A stretch of DNA of 17,500 nucleotides from Chondrilla cf. caribensis (lineage: Eukaryota > Porifera > Demospongiae > Chondrillida > Chondrillidae): contig OZ026556.1 of NCBI GenBank assembly GCA_964020155.1, positions 3,762,501-3,780,000 on the forward strand, read 5' to 3'. Of the stretch, positions 1-17,500 are shown one piece after another. Positions within the stretch are counted from its first letter, which is position 1. Each line of letters starts with the position of its first letter. Position numbers and translations under genes: made by a program. Below the pieces are notes generated by a model. It did not search any database. It saw nothing but the letters and a program-made list of their open reading frames with translations, and was not told the DNA's origin.

Positions 1-600
1 GATTTTGATACCTGGGATTGATTTACCACTATCTTGTGTTGTACATATTGTGTCAGTATACTCCATATTGTATGTCCTTACATTCAGTTCTTTATCATAT
101 TTCCTTTTTATTTGTTCAAATGTACTGGATGGGAAATACGTAACTTTAATAACTCTTAACAAGTCTTGTGGGATGTTTGGGATTAAAAGGGTTTCTTCCT
201 GGAAGGGGAGTGGGATACGTATTTAATTGTGGACTGGGAATATAGGTACGTACCCAGGTAACAGGTAGTTTTCATGTGGTATTGTTGATAATTCCTTTGA
301 GGTGACAGTACATGTGTACGTACGTATGTCTGCGTTTGAGAATATAGCTGTTCTGTGTGTGTGTAGTTACACGTGAAAGATTAGGGGAATGTGCACAACA
401 CATGAAGCAGAAAGGCCCAGGACTGAATGTACTGTCTGTATTTATGTGAACCACCAAACTGTCAGCTGTAGTGCATCAACATTGTTGAATAATGTTTTTG
501 CTATAGTCAACAACATTTGCCAACTTAAGCCATCGTGTGAATGTATTGTGAGTGTGCATGTTCTTACATATACTAGAAAGTGGTTTAACATGTTTGCACT

Positions 601-626
601 TGTGTGTGTGTGTGTGTGTGTGTGTG
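601..626 (+). repeat. (TG)13 microsatellite
   Basis: An uninterrupted TG dinucleotide run in the upstream region, directly followed by a GTAC unit. Confidence 0.98.
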
Positions 627-1105
627 GTACTCAAGTGTTTTCTTGGTATGTGCGTAGGTTAAGCCCATACACGTTCCTTTATTGTTTGATCTTGCTAACA
701 ATTTATTGTTATTTTGTAGTCATTTACAGTCCATTGCTTCGGTTCCTCCATCAATGAAGTTCGAATTGATATAATCTAACCGTTCCATTATCTTTGTGTT
801 GTGGCTCCAGGATACTCCATTGATTTGATTTCAATAATATTTTGGTGGAAAAGGTGGTTGAGGGTTACGATTGTATTGGTGTTACTTTGAGCCAAATCAC
901 ATCAATTTCATGTGCAGATATCCCCTTTGTGGCGGTGGTGAACTATCTTCTTGACTTCATTGTTATCATCATTTATATTGTTCGTGATGCCAGTTCAACT
1001 TCACGTACTTGTAAACGCTTCCCATATCGTATTGTTTGTGGAATTGTTTTACCTGTACGTATGTACGTATGCCCGTGCGTATCCATTTGTCACATCTGTT
1101 TTCTT

Positions 1106-1124
1106 GTACGTACATACGTATGTA
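1106..1124. repeat. RTAY array with palindromic core
   Basis: GTAC units run into the core ACATACGTATGT, which reads identically on both strands and alternates purine and pyrimidine throughout. Confidence 0.9.
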
Positions 1125-1560
1125 GCTGATAACTGGACATAATACAGTGGTTCCTTGCAAATCTGATGTATGTATGTATTTTAGGGGTTGGGGTATTGTC
1201 AGTTTATACGTACGTATGTGTGTGGGTCACCCTGTAATAGTGGTTATGTCCCAGAAAGTGATCAGATATTAGTGAATGTTCGTTTGTTGTAGTGTTGGAT
1301 GAAGAAGACTGCACTGTAGATCGGCCATGTTGAGAAATTTGTTCTTGCATGCATTTGTATGTACATGTACATATCGTTATTTGTAACGATATGCAATTAT
1401 GTGTGAGTGTGTTTACATACGTACATATGTACTTACTGTTACATATGTATCATATCACATACAGTATGTATATACGTACATGTGTACGTATGTTGGTGTT
1501 CAATTTCCGGACACTTGTTATCATATTGTTTTTCTGCTGTACTGGTGTGTGCATATTCAC

Positions 1561-1576
1561 GTACATACGTATGTAC
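1561..1576. repeat. 16-bp perfect RTAY palindrome
   Basis: Four RTAY units in the order GTAC, ATAC, GTAT, GTAC give a perfect 16-bp palindrome. The same 16-mer recurs at 1641-1656 and 1987-2002. Confidence 0.95.
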
Positions 1577-1640
1577 ATGAATTCAATAATGTCATTATTC
1601 ATTATCAATGTACGTACATATGTACATATCTGCTAAATAA

Positions 1641-1656
1641 GTACATACGTATGTAC
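1641..1656. repeat. 16-bp perfect RTAY palindrome
   Basis: Exact copy of the palindrome at 1561-1576, only 65 bp downstream of it. The flanks of the two copies differ. Confidence 0.95.
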
Positions 1657-1986
1657 GAACTTCCAAAGTAAACTGTGTTTGTGTACATGTGTATGTATAC
1701 ATATATATATGTACGTACGTACATGTGAGTGAATGAAAGATAACTATGTACATATGTATACTAGTGTGATAGAATATGAGCTTGATATTATACCTATGTA
1801 TGTATGCAAATGTGAACTGCTTTTGCATCTGAGGTGAAACTTAGTGTACAAGTGTTGTATGTTACTACATGAATTGATAAGCTAAAGAATGAGATGAGGT
1901 ACGTATGTACACACATTTGTAGCTTGGATTTCATAGCTTTAATGTTGGTTTGTCGGTTCAAGCTTGTGTTTTTCATAGATAAATAT

Positions 1987-2002
1987 GTACATACGTATGT
2001 AC
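1987..2002. repeat. 16-bp perfect RTAY palindrome
   Basis: Third exact copy of the 16-mer GTAC-ATAC-GTAT-GTAC, again with unrelated flanks. Confidence 0.95.
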
Positions 2003-3076
2003 ACTCGGGTGATTTGATATTTGAATACGCATTACGTCCAAATTCGGTCCAACTTGCTGGTCATAAGTACTCTGGTCAGTACATACTCCTGGTTGAGAGA
2101 CACACCTCACTTGTTCTCTAGCAAATGCCCACTATGTGTACCTGTGTTGATAGCAGGTACGTACGTATGTACTGCTAATAAGAAGTACATATTTGGTGGG
2201 ACCTTCAAGCACTTACTACACAACTTGTACTGTAACATCACTTAAAGCTACTGCCACCACTATACCCTATGAACATACTGTAGTTTTTCACATCGTGTAC
2301 ATTTCTTTCACGTACAAACACACATGTGTATTTCATGTATTCAATCCATGAATACTAGTGCGCATTCATACATATGTACAGTACATCATACATGTGTGTA
2401 CATGATACATATGTAGTAGCAGTTGACATGCCTGTGGAGCTCTGCATTAGTGTCTGTGTTTGGTTTGCTCTCTGAGGGTTTCTGCATGACCAGTTCACCT
2501 TATCCTCACACTCCAAGAAGCCATATGAAGGGAACAGCTGATATAACCTGTTAACACATAATAGGTTTCCCTTGTCCTAGTTTACATCACAACAGCTCCA
2601 GCCCTTACATCATGGGAATACTGCTGTGTTGACATTGTTCAGTCAACTTCTTAGCTCCAGTTGATTGATAGACTGTCGTGGGTGTGGGAAGAATACATAG
2701 TTTTGAAACATACCAAATGTCTTCTGCTAGTGTGTAAGCCACTGCCAGCTGCATGAGCATGGATGAGTATACTATGTAGAAATACATGTAGTATACGTGT
2801 ACGTACATAAATGTGCGTAGGTATGTATGTATTTGGGTAAGCCATACCAGGAGTGAATTGGGTTGCTGTAACCTCTGTTGTCCACCAATGAGTATTGAAA
2901 GTGTTGATGAAAGTGAAAGTCACCTCTTAATCCTTCAAGTGTTTGTTCCCTCCTAATGTGATGTGTATCATTATTTGACACATGGACATGGCTCACATGC
3001 ATACATACGTACATATGTATGTCTGGAGCATTATGTACCTACATGTCTGGATTGAAAGGTTTGGAAAGAGCAATAG

Positions 3077-3105
3077 ACATACGTATGTATTGTACATACG
3101 TATGT
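3077..3105. repeat. Paired 12-bp RTAY palindromes
   Basis: Two exact copies of ACATACGTATGT (3077-3088 and 3094-3105) are separated by five bases. Such pairs can fold as two small cruciforms or as one longer hairpin. Confidence 0.9.
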
Positions 3106-3662
3106 TATTTCTTGAGAGTTTCATAAGGACATATTCAACTTACCAAGGTTATATGTATGTATGTATGTCCGTGAAGACATTGACCAGTGTAGCCAAACTC
3201 TAATGTTATTGGGACAGACTTCCCTCCACCTCTCCAAATCTATCTACGTATGCACCCCCCTAACTGTGTGTCAATCAATCCTCTCCCTAATTCTCACCCT
3301 GGTGTGTGGGTGGTCATGTGTTGCATGTACATTCAATCGCACGACTCATTGAGATTGTGATAGTGTCCAAAACTATCGTGATGGCAGGCATTCAACCCAC
3401 AAGTGAACACCAACTTGTTGAGAAATTAAACAATTCTTAACTGGTAGTATGCCTGCGTAGTGTGTGTATTGTTTTTTACAACGTACGCGTACAGTACTGT
3501 ATATGTATGTCATGAATGTGTCATGTGAGTATACTGTGAAATATGAACAGGAGGGAGTACATGTACCTTACACATCAACATGTATGTGCATGAAGGTACA
3601 GTACATGTACACAAGTATGTATTTATTGTAATTACGTATATACAGTACAATATTTACACTCT

Positions 3663-3686
3663 ACATACGTACATATGTACGTATGT
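3663..3686. repeat. 24-bp perfect palindrome
   Basis: This is the longest perfect palindrome I found among the arrays. It runs outward from an ATAT centre, with both 12-base halves exactly complementary. It lies about 85 bp before the first FBXW7 coding exon. Confidence 0.95.
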
Positions 3687-3771
3687 GAGTATGTTTTCAC
3701 TTCTATGTATATTTATACATAATCTGCTTACATACGTACATGTGTACTTCTTGTATAGATATACGTACGTA

Positions 3772-11110
<7,339 letters not shown>

Positions 11111-11912
11111 CTCATGAATATCATTATATTGCATTTTGGTACATATATTATTATTCAAAATGGTGTATTCTGGTATGTTTTGTTCTGTTTACTTTTCATG
11201 TGGACTGATGTTGTGTGTACATATTATGTATTCAGTGTTGGTAAACGTGCATATATGAAAAAAATATTGTATTGTTATTTGTATGTAGCGTGTTATCAAT
11301 CATTCTATGAGTCACAAATGTTGATTTTTGTATGATGTCTTCTCAACATTATTGTATTAAAATTTATAATAACACACAAATTCAACTAATAATATTGTTG
11401 TTTTGGGCATTAAACCAATATACATACATATTATAATTATATTAGGCTTATTAGCTATAAAATTATATATAATATATAATTATAATTGCATCTAGGGGTA
11501 TATATACAGTTTATGTGTGCACGTATAACACTATAGCTATGTACGTATGCATAATATTATGGCACCTATATATTTGCATTGAATAGACATGCATATGTAC
11601 ACATAATGATCATTCTGAGGATATTCTATCACAATATATTACAATTTGGTTAGATCACACACATGGGATGTTATAGGCAATTGGTTAGCACCATAAACAC
11701 CAGTACACTTTACATAGGCAGTGTACAAGTCCTAGCATCCAGTATTAGCAGCTGTATTGACGCATACAACATGTACGGAAAATACGTATTATATTATAGT
11801 CAGTAATATATTATGTATGTTATAAATATTGCATGTACATGATGCACTTGGTCAAAACACGTATACACTGGCTTGAAATTCAAGCACTTTTACTGCCATC
11901 TAGCACTTCACA
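11111..11912. other. Tail-to-tail intergenic region
   Basis: This AT-rich stretch contains the FBXW7 3' untranslated region, runs of TATA/ATTATA near 11440-11500, and one RTAY tract near 11539-11549. On its right it must hold the 3' end of the minus-strand gene. I found no canonical AATAAA on the minus strand there, only weaker variants such as AATATA. No further gene was seen. Confidence 0.6.
11356..11414 (+). promoter_or_regulatory. FBXW7 poly(A) signal candidates
   Basis: Two ATTAAA hexamers, at 11356-11361 and 11409-11414, lie about 250-300 bp after the FBXW7 stop codon. ATTAAA is the commonest variant of the animal cleavage signal. No AATAAA was seen nearby. T/G-rich sequence between them (about 11393-11407) could serve as the downstream element of the first. 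Confidence 0.5.
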
Positions 11913-12116
11913 TTACAACAAATGAGACTTTTTAAGATGTTCGTTGGCCATTTTCTGATACTGTACAAAAGAGAAAGGGAAAGTCAAATAGAAAAGACAC
12001 AGACCTCACCAACACAACGTACATAATTGTTGATGAGCTGCAATTCTGTGTACTTAATGCTCAGATAAAATGGTAAATATTACAGTGTTTATCAGAACCA
12101 CCCATAGGAACAAATA

Positions 12117-12204
<88 letters not shown>

Positions 12205-12893
12205 AACACACAGGATCGGTATACCTTTCAAAATGTCTGTATTCATACATACACTGTGTGTTTTAGTGGATGATGTAACCTTCAACTTTCAGAAGCACAG
12301 TGAATATGTTAGACAGAACTGCACCTTCAAATCCCCCCCCCCCCCTCCATAAACAAAAAAGTATAGGTATATTTGTGACGTAATGTCACATGTTGGCGCA
12401 AATACAATGATTTGAACAACAAGTGCTTTTCGTAAGCAAACTACTCACCAAGTGGAGTTGGAATTTAGAAGTTGTAACATTGTCAACTAGAACAATACAC
12501 CGAACAATGGATGTTGTATGTCGAGATCAGTACACGGTTACGTAATAATTATTGCCTATGATGTAACATTGTATAGACCCTCAACACTGTTGCTGAGGGT
12601 CTGTGGTACATGTAAACACTGGTGAAATACATCATGGCGTTATCTAGTTGCAGTGGCAACTGACTCTTATAACGGGTGGGCCAGTTTTCGATTTCTTCAT
12701 ACGTCTTCTTTGTACCTGGACTTACAGCAACAAAAGCTGGACCTACAAACACGATAGGTGCTCATAAATGCGGAAAGAATAGACAGATCACTATGAACTG
12801 ACCTATTATACCCATAACTACGGATATAAATAAGACAGGTTGTCGTTCCCAGGCAAATTTAATCCAATTCCAGCTTCTCTTGAGGGGACCCAT
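11913..12893 (-). CDS. NDUFA3-like complex I accessory subunit
   Basis: Probable nuclear gene for a small single-pass subunit of mitochondrial NADH dehydrogenase (the NDUFA3/B9 type). Exon 1 (12893-12803) encodes MGPLKRSWNWIKFAWERQPV, then a hydrophobic segment LFISVVMGIIG across the first junction. Exon 2 starts at 12742 (GPAFVAVSPGTKKTYEEIEN, then WPTRYK). The FAWERQPVL core followed by a membrane segment and a Y...N..T.Y pattern resembles human NDUFA3 (recalled). Two further exons fit in frame: 12486-12449 (DNVTTSKFQLHL) and 11960-11913 (YQKMANEHLKKSHLL, stop), the last after a strong pyrimidine tract. The exon 2 donor is uncertain: GT at 12664 gives 84 residues, GT at 12619 gives 99, and without splicing a stop at 12549 gives 94. 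The start has an A at -3 and G at +4. An in-frame ATG at 12935 would add 14 residues. Identity is moderate; the exon structure is an inference. Confidence 0.55.
12121..12212 (+). repeat. (CA)n microsatellite, about 90 bp
   Basis: CA repeats with two CAAACA-type interruptions near the right end. The tract lies in the last intron of the minus-strand NDUFA3-like gene, so in that transcript it reads (UG)n. Confidence 0.97.
12333..12345 (+). repeat. C13 homopolymer
   Basis: Thirteen C bases in the same minus-strand intron (G13 in that transcript, so it cannot serve there as a pyrimidine tract). Confidence 0.9.
12575..12602. repeat. 9-bp perfect inverted repeat
   Basis: AGACCCTCA (12575-12583) and TGAGGGTCT (12594-12602) pair perfectly around a 10-base loop. 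It lies just past the possible exon 2 donor sites of the NDUFA3-like gene, where it could affect donor choice. Confidence 0.85.
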
Positions 12894-12952
12894 TTTGTTA
12901 GACACGCAGAAAAACGCGAACGAGTCGCATTTCATTGCATGGCAACCTGCAA
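12894..12952. promoter_or_regulatory. Putative bidirectional promoter
   Basis: Only 59 bp separate the start codons of the minus-strand NDUFA3-like gene and the + strand PP1 gene. The interval has several CpG sites (ACGCGAACGAGTCG) in a CpG-poor neighbourhood and no TATA box. ATTGCATGGCAAC (12934-12946) resembles an RFX X-box, with one mismatch to the usual pattern. With so little room, transcription of at least one gene probably starts inside the other's first exon. The promoter role is inferred from arrangement. Confidence 0.5.

Positions 12953-17500
<4,548 letters not shown>

Larger units (their letters stand above)
1..3757. other. Upstream region without a recognised gene
   Basis: I could not assign a gene here. 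The region mixes RTAY-type palindromic arrays and a (TG)13 tract with non-repetitive islands at roughly 390-600, 700-1060, 2410-2960 and 3160-3430. The short open frames are mostly repeat translations rich in Tyr, Val, Cys, Thr and His (reading GTA, TGT, ACA). Some minus-strand stretches in the islands, such as about 969-1044, look more like coding sequence but are interrupted by stops and match no family I recognise. The promoter and any 5' untranslated exon of FBXW7 probably lie here, because a possible 3' splice site (AG at 3757-3758) precedes its first coding exon. Confidence 0.6.

Noticed and set aside
389..757. 122-codon + strand frame
   Set aside because: It runs through the (TG)13 tract, has no recognisable domain, and no splice context I can support.
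1349..1828. Frames of 77-95 codons rich in Tyr, Val, Thr, His on both strands
   Set aside because: They translate RTAY arrays and mirror each other on opposite strands.
2605..3014. Minus-strand frames of 67-90 codons (LAVAYTLAEDIW, REQTLEGLRGDFHFHQHF)
   Set aside because: Parts look coding-like and possible splice sites exist, but I could not join them into a consistent reading frame or match a family.
3359..3377. Hairpin GATAGT...ACTATC
   Set aside because: Only a 6-bp stem; expected often by chance in a region this size.

Overview
This is nuclear DNA of an animal. Its genes are split by introns with GT...AG ends, their coding exons read as metazoan FBXW7 and protein phosphatase 1, and the non-coding space is full of microsatellites and short palindromes. 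The genes are closely packed with mostly 100-1000 bp introns, which suggests a compact marine-invertebrate genome, possibly a sponge. The lineage is an inference; the sequence alone does not fix it.

Layout. Positions 1 to about 3770 hold no gene I can name, only simple repeats and a few non-repetitive islands. FBXW7, the F-box/WD40 substrate receptor of the SCF ubiquitin ligase, follows on the + strand in 17 coding exons (3772-11110). I rebuilt it exon by exon into a continuous 542-residue reading frame. The phosphodegron-binding arginines sit at exactly the spacing seen in human FBXW7. An intergenic stretch (11111-11912) carries FBXW7 poly(A)-type signals and separates it tail to tail from a small minus-strand gene (11913-12893, probably four exons). 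That gene looks like the complex I accessory subunit NDUFA3. Its start codon lies only 59 bp from the start codon of the next + strand gene, so the two probably share a bidirectional promoter. The next gene (12953 to the window end, seven exons seen, 3' end cut off) is a PP1-type Ser/Thr phosphatase catalytic subunit with all visible catalytic motifs intact.

Repeats. Positions 1 to about 10,400 are dense in degenerate arrays of a self-complementary tetranucleotide, RTAY (GTAC, GTAT, ATAC, ATAT), often forming perfect palindromes of 12-24 bp, together with long CA/TG tracts. Almost all of these are alternating purine-pyrimidine. The PP1 half of the window nearly lacks RTAY arrays. Its introns carry minisatellites instead, including twenty 25-bp units in perfect register. 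Two short elements with related inverted ends (6381-6536 and 16971-17290) look like one family of small non-autonomous DNA transposons.

The three genes have no common pathway that I can see: one each in ubiquitin ligation, respiration and dephosphorylation. I found no clearly new protein system. The most unusual material is the repeat architecture, the very tight divergent gene pair, complementary CA/TG tracts flanking FBXW7 exons, and a phosphodegron-like motif in the N-terminus of FBXW7 itself.
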